Below, one piece after another: positions 43,601 through 51,981 of a stretch of 64,000 nt of DNA (positions within the stretch are counted from its first letter, which is position 1; every line of letters starts with the position of its first letter). The translations under genes were made by a program, and so were the position numbers. The stretch is from positions 124,001-188,000 of the forward strand of contig NZ_JAQMWQ010000003.1 in assembly GCF_030403775.1 (NCBI RefSeq), read 5' to 3'. The notes below the pieces were generated by a model, which had not been told where the DNA came from, did no database searches, and saw only the letters and a program-made list of their open reading frames with translations. This DNA comes from Paenibacillus sp. BSR1-1. Its GTDB lineage: Bacteria; Bacillota; Bacilli; Bacillales; Cytobacillaceae.

Positions 43601-44360
43601 ATGGTAAAGGTAAAAAGCTCTATTTTCACTGTTTGTACTATTAATGCTTGTTAGTTGCTCTAAAGTTGATAATATAAGAGACCCTATTTCAATCAAGTCT
43701 GTAGATTTGGAATATTGTGCAACAAGTCTTCAAGGTACTGAAATTGATTCTTTGATCATTAATGCAAACGATACTGTAAAAGGAGACAAGGTTTATCTCC
43801 AAACCGAAGATGATTATCACTGGTTTTTCGAAATGCTCCTCGAAAACAAAACAGAGCTCTTTGAAGAAAAGAAACCAAATACCTACCTCGTGAAAATCCG
43901 ATTTTCGGAAGAGAATTGGAGTATTGACTATGACCCAGGTAAGTATAATGGAAAAAAAGTTTCATTTTATATCAGTAATAAATTAAGAAATGATTTTATT
44001 AATATGTACAAAATAAAACATCCAGTTAGTACCATTCTAAAGAATCCTATTGTTCACCCTAATGGGAATTTGGAGGGATATGTGACTGTCAGCAGTGGTA
44101 ACCGTACATTGGTCTTAGAAGAGATTGCTCTCTCATTATATATGTCAGATTTGTCAGATGAAAATTCACCGTGGAAATCTTGGATAATATCAAAAAAGGT
44201 CGTTATCCCACCAAATACTGAAAAGAGATTTCCATTTAAAATTAAACTTCCAACAGAAACACCAACTTCTGAAAGCCAAGAAGCGATATTTTTAAATACG
44301 GAGATAAAGCCAATAGAACTTTATATTGATGACTATGATGAAATAAAAATTTTTAAATAA
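43601..44360 (+). pseudogene. Probable lipoprotein with a frameshifted signal peptide
   Basis: The long frame from 43620 encodes LFSLFVLLMLVSCSKVDN, a lipoprotein signal with lipobox LVSC, then ~230 residues of beta-rich sequence (VYLQTEDDYHWFFEMLLENK, LEGYVTVSSGNRTLVLEEIALSLYMSD). The only ATG with a ribosome site (AGGGGGAAAG, ATG at 43601) is in another frame: MVKVK runs into the signal only if one A is removed from the A5 run at 43612-43616. An ATG at 43644 lies inside the signal. Either a real frameshift or an assembly error in the A-run. No function recognised. Confidence 0.6.
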
Positions 44361-44429
44361 CTGTAGAAAGTTATTGTTCTAGGGAGGCAACCTTATTTTA
44401 TTTACGAATTGCATTATTTTAGGATTCCA

Positions 44430-44485
44430 GCTGCTAATTCTTAGGCACCTTTTCTTGTTAAACTAACGAAGCAGGTTAGTGAAAG
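44430..44485 (+). repeat. Intergenic repeat, copy G (right part)
   Basis: Right arm AACTAACGAAGCAGGTTAGTG is a clean copy (AACTAAC/GTTAGT inverted repeat). The preceding CAGCTGC...GGCACCTTTTC is a decayed hairpin and the left arm is lost. Confidence 0.75.
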
Positions 44486-44910
44486 AAGGAGAATGTGGTT
44501 CCCCTTTTCTTCAAGAATGAATGTACCATTGTTTTGTATCGTAAAAAATAAGGAAAGAGCATATCAAAGATTAACGGTTTGTTGCTTTCTATAAGGAAGT
44601 AGCTAATTCAAGGCTTTTCTGAAGTTGGGTTCACATTTTTGAAAAATAGAAACAAGCCCTAATAAATCAGCTGTTTTCTTTTTGCAGGAAGGAGTAGGTT
44701 TGTAAAGAAGCTTTTTGTAGATTTTTTAGAGAGTGGCTTTTGCATGAATATTTTTATACATTTGGAACATGTGGAGTGTATAGTAATTGAAGTCATTACT
44801 ATAATTCTTGCGGTGGTGGCTTCCAGCCCCGCCTTAACCGTATTAGATAAAAACCACTATTCAAATTATCTTATGGTAATACTTTACATTTTCACAAATA
44901 AGAGATAATA
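44486..44910. other. Intergenic region before the TetR gene
   Basis: No convincing gene. A 54-codon frame starting at 44744 has no ribosome site and no recognisable product. Low-complexity AT-rich sequence otherwise. Confidence 0.4.
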
Positions 44911-44932
44911 TACATACATATATATGTATGTA
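44911..44932. promoter_or_regulatory. TetR operator 1 (perfect 22-bp palindrome)
   Basis: TACATACATA-TA-TATGTATGTA is perfectly symmetric and lies immediately upstream of the TetR gene start (44951), suitable for autorepression. A nearly identical palindrome precedes the ABC exporter gene at 45631. Confidence 0.85.
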
Positions 44933-44950
44933 TTTATGGAGGGTAGCATC

Positions 44951-45595
44951 TTGCCAAGAAATAAATATCCAGAAATAACGGAAAAAAGAATCTTGGATAC
45001 AGCAACAAAGTTGTTTGTGGAAAAGGGATGGGAAGAAACTACCATTCAGGATATTGTTGATGATTTAGGAGATTTAACCAGAGGTGCATTTTACCATCAC
45101 TTTAAATCTAAAGAGGATATAATAGATGCTGTTCTCAATCGATTGGCAAATGAAAACGACCCTTTCAAAAAGTCTAAAAATATCTCTGGATTAAACGGAC
45201 TAGAAAGGTTGAGAATGGCTTTTTTATTGTCATTTGAAAATATTGGACAATTAGAAGCCATTAAAACGATACCAACGATCCTAAACAGCCCCAAATTGAT
45301 TGCCAAACAATTACAGGATTGTGTCAATTCAGGGGCTCCCGATATACTCGCCTTTATCGATGAAGGGGTAATGGATGGGTCTATTTCTGTTCAATATCCT
45401 AAGCAGACATCCGAAACATTTATGCTGCTGACCAATATTTGGTTAAGTCCTATTATCTTTTCAGTGGACACGGAAGAATATCTATTAAAAGTAAAACATT
45501 TACAAGAATTATTTAATAGTATCGGACTTCCAGTGATTGATGATCAGATAATTGATATCCTTGAAAAATTTCATAAATCTATTTTAAATATCTAA
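44951..45595 (+). CDS. TetR-family repressor of the adjacent ABC exporter
   Basis: A ~214-residue TetR regulator. N-terminal helix-turn-helix: EKRILDTATKLFVEKGWEETTIQDIVDDLGDLTRGAFYHHFKSKEDII. The C-terminal ligand domain follows. The best start is the TTG at 44951 (LPRNKYPEITEKRILD), preceded by GGAGGG; an in-frame ATG at 44924 lies inside the operator palindrome. It should repress itself and the downstream ABC genes through the two palindromes. Confidence 0.9.
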   Translation: MPRNKYPEITEKRILDTATKLFVEKGWEETTIQDIVDDLGDLTRGAFYHHFKSKEDIIDAVLNRLANENDPFKKSKNISGLNGLERLRMAFLLSFENIGQLEAIKTIPTILNSPKLIAKQLQDCVNSGAPDILAFIDEGVMDGSISVQYPKQTSETFMLLTNIWLSPIIFSVDTEEYLLKVKHLQELFNSIGLPVIDDQIIDILEKFHKSILNI

Positions 45596-45599
45596 GTGG

Positions 45600-45620
45600 A
45601 CTGCCATTGGGCAGTTTACT
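45600..45620 (+). terminator. Short terminator-like hairpin after the TetR gene
   Basis: ACTGCC and GGCAGT form a perfect 6-bp stem around ATTG, followed by TTACTTTTA. Weak U-tract. Confidence 0.55.
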
Positions 45621-45630
45621 TTTACATAAA

Positions 45631-45652
45631 TACATACATTTATATGTATGTA
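45631..45652. promoter_or_regulatory. TetR operator 2
   Basis: TACATACAT-TTAT-ATGTATGTA differs from the site at 44911 at one base and lies 23 bases before the ABC ATPase start. Confidence 0.85.
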
Positions 45653-45674
45653 AATGCTTTAGGAGGAATTTGAT

Positions 45675-46412
45675 ATGGATTATGAATCTGCAGTAAAAAT
45701 ATCTGGACTAGTAAAGACCTTTAATCAAAAAGAAGTCATAAGAAATTGTAACATGACCGTTTCAAAAGGAAGAGTTTATGGACTATTGGGCGTAAATGGA
45801 GCCGGAAAAACAACAATTTTCAAACTGCTATTAGGATTACTTCATCCCACTGCCGGACACATAGAAATTTTCAGCGAGGATATTCGAATTAGTAAAAACA
45901 AAATTCTAAGGGATGTAGGAAGTATGATAGAAACTCCCATATTTTACGAACATTTATCCGCTATTGAAAATTTAGAAATTCATCTTTCCTATATGGGTAT
46001 TCAAAATACAGATATTCAAAAAACGTTAGGAATAGTTGGGTTACAAAATATAGGTAATCAACCTGTTTCTCAATTTTCTCTAGGTATGCGTCAGCGTTTA
46101 GGGATTGCAAGAGCAATCATCCATCATCCAAAACTCTTAATTTTGGATGAACCGATTAACGGGTTAGATCCAGTGGGAATACGGGAAATGAGGGAGCTTT
46201 TTCAAGAACTTGTAAAAAAGCATGATATGACTATACTTGTTTCCAGCCATATATTAAGTGAAATCGAACAAATCTCAGATGTTATAGGAATTATCGTAGA
46301 TGGAAGCATTGTTGAAGAAATAGAGTTAGCCTCTATCGAAAAGGATTTTGCAGACGGCTTAGAAGAATATTTTTTTAGTATTGTGAATGGAGGAATGAAA
46401 CATAGTGGTTAA
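45675..46412 (+). CDS. ABC exporter ATP-binding protein (BcrA/lantibiotic-export type)
   Basis: A 245-residue ATPase: Walker A GVNGAGKTT, LRDVGSMIETPIFYEHLSAIENLEIHL typical of BcrA-like drug/lantibiotic exporters, signature FSLGMRQRLGIARAI and Walker B LLILDEPINGLDP. It powers the permease whose start overlaps its stop by eight bases. Substrate is probably an antimicrobial peptide or drug (inference). TTAGGAGGAA precedes the ATG. Confidence 0.9.
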   Translation: MDYESAVKISGLVKTFNQKEVIRNCNMTVSKGRVYGLLGVNGAGKTTIFKLLLGLLHPTAGHIEIFSEDIRISKNKILRDVGSMIETPIFYEHLSAIENLEIHLSYMGIQNTDIQKTLGIVGLQNIGNQPVSQFSLGMRQRLGIARAIIHHPKLLILDEPINGLDPVGIREMRELFQELVKKHDMTILVSSHILSEIEQISDVIGIIVDGSIVEEIELASIEKDFADGLEEYFFSIVNGGMKHSG

Positions 46413-47112
46413 CCTATTGAAACTTGAATTGAAAAAGACCAATATTCGTACATACATTATTTCAGCCTCTATCATTGGAATCTGTATGTTAGGAATAATA
46501 TATCTATTCGCCTATGCTCCAAAGATTGAACCAAAAGACCCGGACATGAAAATGTTTGCAGGATATGAAAATATCATTCCATTATTTAATACAATATGTA
46601 TGTTTGCCTTCAGCTTATTATCATCTGTAATGTTTTCAAAAATAGTAATTGAAGAATATGCAGGGAAACGCACCACTCTGCTATTCTCATACCCTGTCAG
46701 CAGAAGAAAGGTTTTTCTGGCAAAGATTGCTGTGGTTTCACTGTTTGTGGTAACTGCAATGATCACCTCATGCATAAGTATATTTACTATTTTTGGTATT
46801 AGTGAATCTATTTCCCCAGTGGTAGACGGAAACATCACTTTTGAAATTATTAATAGGGCTGCCAAAACCACATTTTATATGTCTATTTCTGCTGTTAGTG
46901 TTGGTATTATTTCTATGGCTATCGGCTTTATAAAAAAGTCTATACCGACCACTATTATATCTTCAGTCTTGCTTTGCTCTCTATTAAGTAACATCGTGGC
47001 AGGTTCTATATCTGCGGATAGTGCAATCATTATTTTCACAATAATTCTTGTATTGATAAGTGTTCTTGTCATCAACATAATGACAAGAAAGATTAACTGC
47101 ATGGAGGTATGA
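46405..47112 (+). CDS. ABC-2 type permease subunit
   Basis: A 235-residue membrane protein with six predicted helices (IISASIIGICMLGIIYLFAY, MFAFSLLSSVMF, LFSYPVSRRKVFLAKIAVVSLFVVTAM and others). The KRTTLLFSYPVSRRKVFLAKI cytosolic segment is typical of permeases in BcrAB-like exporters. GTG start inside the end of the ATPase gene. Confidence 0.85.
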   Translation: MVNLLKLELKKTNIRTYIISASIIGICMLGIIYLFAYAPKIEPKDPDMKMFAGYENIIPLFNTICMFAFSLLSSVMFSKIVIEEYAGKRTTLLFSYPVSRRKVFLAKIAVVSLFVVTAMITSCISIFTIFGISESISPVVDGNITFEIINRAAKTTFYMSISAVSVGIISMAIGFIKKSIPTTIISSVLLCSLLSNIVAGSISADSAIIIFTIILVLISVLVINIMTRKINCMEV

Positions 47113-47117
47113 GAAAT

Positions 47118-47330
47118 ATGGAACAAAAAATTGAAAATGTAATAGATCATACTCTTGAAAACCTCGCACCGGTATTTTATCTGTCTAGTATAATAATGGG
47201 TATTCTTTTGGTCTTATTAGGAATTTCATTATATTTCCTTAAATCATCCAAAAAGAAGTCAAGAACTGTCTGCTTGAGTTGTATAGGAATAGGTATATTC
47301 TCCATCCTCAGTGGTATTATACAAATGTAA
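47118..47330 (+). CDS. Small membrane protein of the ABC exporter operon
   Basis: A 70-residue protein with two hydrophobic segments (VFYLSSIIMGILLVLLGISLYFL and TVCLSCIGIGIFSILSGIIQM) separated by a basic loop KSSKKKSR. It follows the permease directly, with GGAGGTATG upstream of the ATG at 47118. Probably an accessory or immunity-like subunit; no named family recognised. Confidence 0.7.
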   Translation: MEQKIENVIDHTLENLAPVFYLSSIIMGILLVLLGISLYFLKSSKKKSRTVCLSCIGIGIFSILSGIIQM

Positions 47331-47467
47331 TACTAACAGCTGCCACGAACTAGAAGGAAAATAAAAGCGTTATAAAAAGATAATTTCATTAATAGATGTG
47401 ATTATCGGATGGAGGACCAAATAGAATAAAACAAGTTATATGTTTTATCTAGTAGGTTTATATTTAT

Positions 47468-47721
47468 ATGGTAAATTGGGGACAAATTAGGAAAAAAGGA
47501 AGGGTACGATTTGTCTTATCATATGTCCCGTCATATCGATACCATTAGTTATTGATTATTACATAATTAAATTTCTTCTCAATTCATTTCGATGGGCTTT
47601 TATCTTCAGAGAACTTTTGGTTACATGGATAATTTGTATAATAATGGGGCTTGTATTAAGTTTATTCGGTCGAAATAGGTTGGAGAATAATTGGCAAAAA
47701 AACAAGTCATTTTTCGAATAA
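47468..47721 (+). pseudogene. Frameshifted small membrane protein
   Basis: A first frame reads MVNWGQIRKKGRVRFVLSYV before stopping, and a second frame continues PLVIDYYIIKFLLNSFRWAF, then IFRELLVTWIICIIMGLVLSLFGRNRLENNW. Together they look like one two-helix membrane protein of about 80 residues with a frameshift near 47535-47545. Family unknown. Confidence 0.55.
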
Positions 47722-47732
47722 CATGGAGGCGG

Positions 47733-47812
47733 TGATCCAGAAGGATTGTCGCTTTTTATATGGGAATTTAAGTAATACGCTTAATGTGACTAAAGAAGCA
47801 GGTTAGTGCAAA
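47733..47812 (+). repeat. Intergenic repeat, copy H (partial)
   Basis: Right arm GTGACTAAAGAAGCAGGTTAG then TGCAAAAAGG. The upstream GCGGTGATCC...GGATTGTCGCTTTTT forms an imperfect terminator hairpin; the left arm is degenerate. Confidence 0.7.
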
Positions 47813-47913
47813 AAGGTATCTTTGTACGAAGCCGAGAATACCTATACATATAAATCACTGGTGCTTGAGTAATAATATTTCAATGTAAAATAAAAGGGAC
47901 GGAGGGAACTTTT

Positions 47914-48213
47914 ATCGGAACTTTAGAATGGATACAAAAATGGTACTTACAACAATGTGACGGGGACTGGGAACATCAATTTGGTATTAGTGTTCAAAAT
48001 CTCGATAACCCAGGATGGATGTTAACAATTGACCTTGAAGGAACAAACTTAGAAGATAAACATATGGACAAAATAGAGATTATTCGAAATGAGCAGGATT
48101 GGCTTGATTGTTGGATTGAATTTGATAAGTATAAATATAAGTTTCATGGAGCAGGAGGACCTAATAATTTAGAAGAAATTCTTACTATTTTTAAAAATTG
48201 GGCAGAGTTATAA
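47914..48213 (+). pseudogene. Imm53-family immunity protein with apparent ATC start
   Basis: The frame encodes a protein matching Imm53: GTLEWIQKWYLQQCDGDWEHQFGISVQNLDNPGWMLTIDLEGTNLEDK... ending HGAGGPNNLEEILTIFKNWAEL. GGACGGAGGGAACTTTT is well placed before ATC GGA ACT, where ATG is expected; the next ATG (48019) would remove the conserved N-terminal third. So the start codon seems mutated, or a rare ATC start is used. Imm53 proteins neutralise nuclease-type polymorphic toxins, but no toxin gene is present. It sits alone between repeats H and I. Confidence 0.65.
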
Positions 48214-48734
48214 TTATAATAAATCGAATTATATATGTGAAAAAATACACTTAAAGTAACGGGTAGCTTGAGTTGAAGATGGAGTTGCAGGCGGCAGCTC
48301 TTTTTTTCGTTGATCAACTAACGAAGCAGGATAGTGGAAGTAACGTCTAACACTTGTCCATAAGCCAACTAAAATGGAACAAGCCGAGAGCTTTAATTCC
48401 CTCAAACAAATATATTATAACAACAAAAAAACCGTCCATACGGGGAATTTGTACCAAACAAAAAAGTTTTAAAAAAGAGGTAAGCACAATCTGTGATCAC
48501 CTTTTTTTAACTAATGTGGAAATAGAAGATACGAAATACTTATCCTTATGCTAAAGTCGGCATTCTTAACAGAGAATTTAATCTATGTTTGAAGTTATCC
48601 ATTAAAAATGCTGCTTTAATCAATAAAGAAATTAAAACGGAAAATAAGCGAATAAGTTTTTTCAAAGCTATCCCCCACATTGAGATTTAGTGTTAAAAAT
48701 AACACCACCATAATTCTGTGCATGAAAATTATAT
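48214..48734. other. Intergenic region with repeat I
   Basis: Repeat I occupies 48246-48340. A 66-codon frame at 48354-48554 has no ribosome site or recognisable product. The rest is AT-rich with no signal. Confidence 0.45.
48246..48340 (+). repeat. Intergenic repeat, copy I
   Basis: A near-consensus full copy: left arm ACTTAAAGTAACGGGTAGC then TTGAGTTGAAGAT, GGAGTTGCAGGCGGCAGCTC hairpin region followed by T7, right arm AACTAACGAAGCAGGATAG. It lies 33 bases after the Imm53 frame. Confidence 0.87.
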
Positions 48735-49748
48735 TTATTGATTGTTTGTAATGATTTGAGTACGGTCCTCCATTTGTGGAGGCTCTTCAAACCACCCTTT
48801 TTTTATCATAATGTTAATTCCTTCTTCACCGTAGAAAAAGACATCCTTGGCAATTAATGTTGATTGCATTATTAAATCTCTTCTTAAGCTGAAAAATGTC
48901 CCAAAACTCATTCCTACAATGGCGAATCCGTTGAGGAAGGTGGTACAGTGCATCATCAGTTTGTCAGAAAACGGCGAGACTGTGGATGTAGTGACTGTAC
49001 TTCCAGAAGTAGCAGAGAAATGAACATTTGCCTTTATAAGCATTTCCTCAAAGGTTTGAATTTGTTTCTTCGCAAGTTCCATCCCTTTTACACAATATTG
49101 TTTTACTTCTCTGTCCAGGGCACATTGGGCAAAACCAGTCATCAACTGCAATCCAACATTATTAGATTCAATTCCGTGGTGCAAGATGCCCAATTCAATA
49201 TCGTTGAAGGACCGTTTTTGGCTAAATGGGTTTAATCCCTCTAAATATTCTTTGCTTTTTATAAACTCCGTTGTTTTTGGCATCGTTACTTTTGGAGGAA
49301 GGGTAAGAATCCCTTTTCTTAGCAAATAAAGAGTAGCTAGTTTATAAATTTTGAGAGTAACCACATTCAGCCCTTCAAATATTGTCATGACATCGACATG
49401 GTAAGCCATATTCATACTGATGGTGTATAAGCCCATGCTCATTTCTTTAAAAACGCGAAGGAGCATAATGTCAAACCCATTGTCGTATAATTTTGGAGCG
49501 TCTAAGTTAACATCTTGTTTTGTAAATCCAATCGGAACGGCAATTCCTTGCTGTTCGAAAAGATTTTTCATCAACTCTGTATAAAAACTGACTTCTTGCC
49601 AGCATATCCCTAAAAGGTTTCTTGCTTCCTTGTCATCTGCTTTTTCCAAGAAGTATTCCGTAATTCTTAGAATCATTGTTTTTTCCATGTATGTAAGCCA
49701 AAGCATTCCAATCTCCGATGCACTTAAAGGACTTTTATCATCTAACAT
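48735..49748 (-). CDS. DUF3231 family protein (second paralogue)
   Basis: A 337-residue DUF3231 protein with the same two-repeat helical layout as the gene at 25548 (SPLSASEIGMLWLTYMEKTM... and FNDIELGILHHGIESNNVGLQLM...). Both halves include a PLGF-like IGFTKQDVNLDAPKLYDNGF linker comparable to RGFTEKDDVNIHAPRLFQDPF. Function unknown. ATG with GCGGAGGAT upstream. Confidence 0.8.
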   Translation of the reverse strand: MLDDKSPLSASEIGMLWLTYMEKTMILRITEYFLEKADDKEARNLLGICWQEVSFYTELMKNLFEQQGIAVPIGFTKQDVNLDAPKLYDNGFDIMLLRVFKEMSMGLYTISMNMAYHVDVMTIFEGLNVVTLKIYKLATLYLLRKGILTLPPKVTMPKTTEFIKSKEYLEGLNPFSQKRSFNDIELGILHHGIESNNVGLQLMTGFAQCALDREVKQYCVKGMELAKKQIQTFEEMLIKANVHFSATSGSTVTTSTVSPFSDKLMMHCTTFLNGFAIVGMSFGTFFSLRRDLIMQSTLIAKDVFFYGEEGINIMIKKGWFEEPPQMEDRTQIITNNQ

Positions 49749-50280
49749 GTGTATCCTCCGCTGTCTTTTTTTTATTTTTTACAATATATTGAAATCGATT
49801 CATAAATTTCAATTAAAGGTCAGTTGCTTCCTTGTTTCATTACACGATTGTCTTTTACAAAATATTGATGGTATTGCTCGGTGATGAAAGCATACGCAAG
49901 GTAAAGTAGTAATGCTAATGTACCGTTATTACCTTATTATGGGGATTCTTCAGATAAGATTTACTTCCACCAAAGAGTTTGTGAAGGTTTACACTTAAAC
50001 TAAAGGGTAGCTTTAACTCAATAACGAGTTATTTAATAAGTCGAGAATATGTGAGTTTTTATTCATTACTTGTTTACTTTCGGCTTATTTGCTAGAAAGT
50101 GACATAAATTCACATAATGGATTGTAATCTTGCAAACACATTCAAAAAATGGTATTCTAAGGAAGAATTATTTTTGTTCGGTGTAAAGGATAGTATTAGT
50201 TGAACTATTCATCTAAATGATCACTGGGAGCAAGGATAGTAATATATGTGTGCAAAAGCACACAGCAGGAGGAAACACAC
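49749..50280. other. Intergenic region and Csp leader
   Basis: No gene was found. It holds the partial repeat J (49990-50025) and an unusually long untranslated leader before the cold-shock gene with a GTGTGC AAAA GCACAC hairpin at about 50249-50264, just upstream of the ribosome site. Such leaders are common for temperature-responsive csp mRNAs. Confidence 0.5.
49990..50025 (+). repeat. Intergenic repeat, copy J (left arm only)
   Basis: ACACTTAAACTAAAGGGTAGC then TTTAACTCAATAACGAG corresponds to the left arm. No hairpin or right arm follows. Confidence 0.55.
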
Positions 50281-50481
50281 TTGGAACAAGGTAAAGTAAA
50301 ATGGTTTAACGCAGAAAAAGGTTTTGGATTTATCGAACGCGAAGCTGGAGACGATGTATTCGTTCACTTCTCAGCAATCCAAAGCGAAGGTTTCAAATCT
50401 TTAGACGAAGGTCAAGCAGTTACTTTTGAAGTAGAGCAAGGTCAACGTGGACCCCAAGCTACTAACGTTCGTAAAGCTTAA
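50281..50481 (+). CDS. Cold-shock protein (CspA/CspB family)
   Basis: A 66-residue cold-shock domain protein starting with [36 protein letters not shown]. Both RNA-binding motifs RNP1 (KGFGFIE) and RNP2 (VFVHFS) are intact, ending [10 protein letters not shown]. It binds single-stranded RNA/DNA as an RNA chaperone. The TTG has AGGAGG eight bases upstream; an in-frame ATG at 50248 would add an unlikely [11 protein letters not shown] extension. Confidence 0.95.
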   Translation: MEQGKVKWFNAEKGFGFIEREAGDDVFVHFSAIQSEGFKSLDEGQAVTFEVEQGQRGPQATNVRKA

Positions 50482-50506
50482 TAATAAATAATAATGTTGG
50501 ATATAG

Positions 50507-50535
50507 ACAGGCTCTATTTTAGAGTCTGTTTTTTA
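50507..50535 (+). terminator. Terminator of the csp gene
   Basis: ACAGGCTCT pairs with AGAGTCTGT (one wobble) around ATTTT, followed by T6. A second hairpin, CCCCACTC/GAGTGGGG, lies at 50556-50577. Confidence 0.88.
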
Positions 50536-50734
50536 TTTACCTTAAAAACAAGGAACCCCACTCACGAATGAGTGGGGAACATGTAAACAGTAAATCAAAT
50601 GGTAAATAAAGTGTATCACATAAACACGAAATCTCCTAATTATCATAGGTCATATAGATTTCTGAACTGATTTAGTTAAGAGTGACTTAAATGGTCATTC
50701 ATTTTTTGTATGCAACACTAAAGATCATTATTTA

Positions 50735-51012
50735 TTACTTTTCAGCTACTGCATCTTTAAGAGCTTTACCAGCCTTAAAAGCGGGAACTTTTCCAGCTGC
50801 TATCTGAATTTCTTCCCCAGTTTGTGGATTTCGACCTGTACGTGCAGCACGTTCATGAACCTCAAAATTACCGAAGCCAATCAATTGAACTTTATCACCA
50901 TTTTTTAATGCTTCCAAAATAGTATCAAAAACTGCATCTACTGCTTTAGCTGCTTCTTTCTGTGAAAGTTCTGCGGTTTTGCTACTTGATTAATGAAATC
51001 TGTTTTATTCAT
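50735..51012 (-). pseudogene. hup: HU-family DNA-binding protein with a single-base frameshift
   Basis: The ATG at 51012 (AAAGGAGTG upstream) encodes [12 protein letters not shown], then leaves frame. The -1 partner frame continues [60 protein letters not shown] to AVAEK, the complete rest of a 92-residue HU. A run of four A (minus strand; T4 at 50977-50980) would need to be five to restore the frame. HU is normally essential or nearly so, so this is either a second, dispensable copy that has decayed or a homopolymer sequencing error. Confidence 0.85.
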
Positions 51013-51109
51013 TTTATAATCACTCCTTTAAAGACTTTACAATCCACAGGAGACGTACCTTAGTTGTAACATAGCGTACATTAGTTCGCAACTCTAACCT
51101 TATTTTTCT

Positions 51110-51142
51110 TGAGCAACCAAAGAAGCAGTTTAGTTCAATCCA
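51110..51142 (+). repeat. Intergenic repeat, copy K (right arm only)
   Basis: CAACCAAAGAAGCAGTTTAG then TTCAATCC matches the right-arm consensus with several changes. Confidence 0.55.
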
Positions 51143-51220
51143 TTTTGGAGTGTATAAACCCTATATTTAAGTATGATTTAAATGATTAGTTAATCTGAAG
51201 TGAATTAAGATTGTGAAGAA

Positions 51221-51291
51221 TTATACTTAAAGTAACGGGTTCGATAGTTAAAGAGGGCGACCATTATATAGATGGTCAGTTTTTATTTCTA
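51221..51291 (+). repeat. Intergenic repeat, copy L (left arm and hairpin)
   Basis: Left arm ACTTAAAGTAACGGGTTCG then ATAGTTAAAGA, followed by GACCAT/ATGGTC stem and a T-rich tail. The right arm is missing; a partial right arm (K) lies 80 bases upstream. Confidence 0.7.
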
Positions 51292-51384
51292 TCCATATCC
51301 GTATAAAGGGAAATTCCATAAATGACAATAAACCACCAATGATAGTTTTTAGCTTTCACTTACAATTATCATGAGGTGGTTTAT

Positions 51385-51981
51385 GTGTTTATTTCACCAA
51401 TGTTATTACAAAGAGTAGACCAGCCGTTTGATGATAATGCGTATATAACAGAGTTAAAGTTGGGTGGCATTCGGATCATACTTTCAAAGATTAATAATTA
51501 AGTACGGCTTTATACTCGTCATAATAATGAGGTTACTGCCAATTTCCCGGAACTATTAACTATAGATTTACCAGACGGAACCGTGTTGGATGGTGAAAAT
51601 ATTGTTTCAGGGGTTGACGGTAAACCGGATTTTGAAGCAATGATGAGCCGGTTCCAATCAAACAGGAACCTATTAGTAAGTGGAACATTAAGTTACGTTG
51701 TGTTTGACGTAATCAAATATAAAGGGAAGTGTGTTACCATGCCAAGGCTTAGAGGGTACAGTCCTAAAGCGTAAGGATTCCCGATATGAGGTCTGTAAAC
51801 GCAGTCAGGCATAGCTCATGGTGATTATTACCAATAAGATGATGTGATGATTACCGGACTTAGAAAAAGTGAATTTGGGCTTCTGTTGAGCTTTCTAGAC
51901 GGTAAACCAGCTGAAGCAATGGAATTTATGCCAACGGCAGAAAAGATGAAAACTATATTGGTTGCAATGAACTTAAACTAA
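51385..51981 (+). pseudogene. Decayed ATP-dependent DNA ligase
   Basis: The frame begins VFISPMLLQRVDQPFDDNAY and continues ITELKLGGIRIILSKINN, stop, VRLYTRHNNEVTANFPELL, then DLPDGTVLDGENIVSGVDGK and SYVVFDVIKYKGKCVT. The adenylation motif should be K-x-D-G-x-R; here it is KLGGIR, so the Asp is mutated, and an AAA codon has become TAA at 51499. After 51774 the middle of the gene is missing, and a final piece (ITGLRKSEFGLLLSFLDGKP) lies at 51847-51981. It resembles short LigD/YoqV-type ligases. Clearly inactive. Confidence 0.85.

Larger units (their letters stand above)
47331..47913. other. Intergenic region with a broken membrane gene and repeat H
   Basis: Contains the frameshifted frame at 47468-47721 and repeat copy H. 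No promoter was identified with confidence. Confidence 0.5.

Noticed and set aside
44744-44908. A 54-codon open frame upstream of the TetR operator
   Set aside because: No ribosome site and an unconvincing product. It lies in AT-rich sequence and ends next to the operator.
48354-48554. A 66-codon open frame after repeat I
   Set aside because: No ribosome site, no recognisable product and atypical residue composition. Treated as chance.
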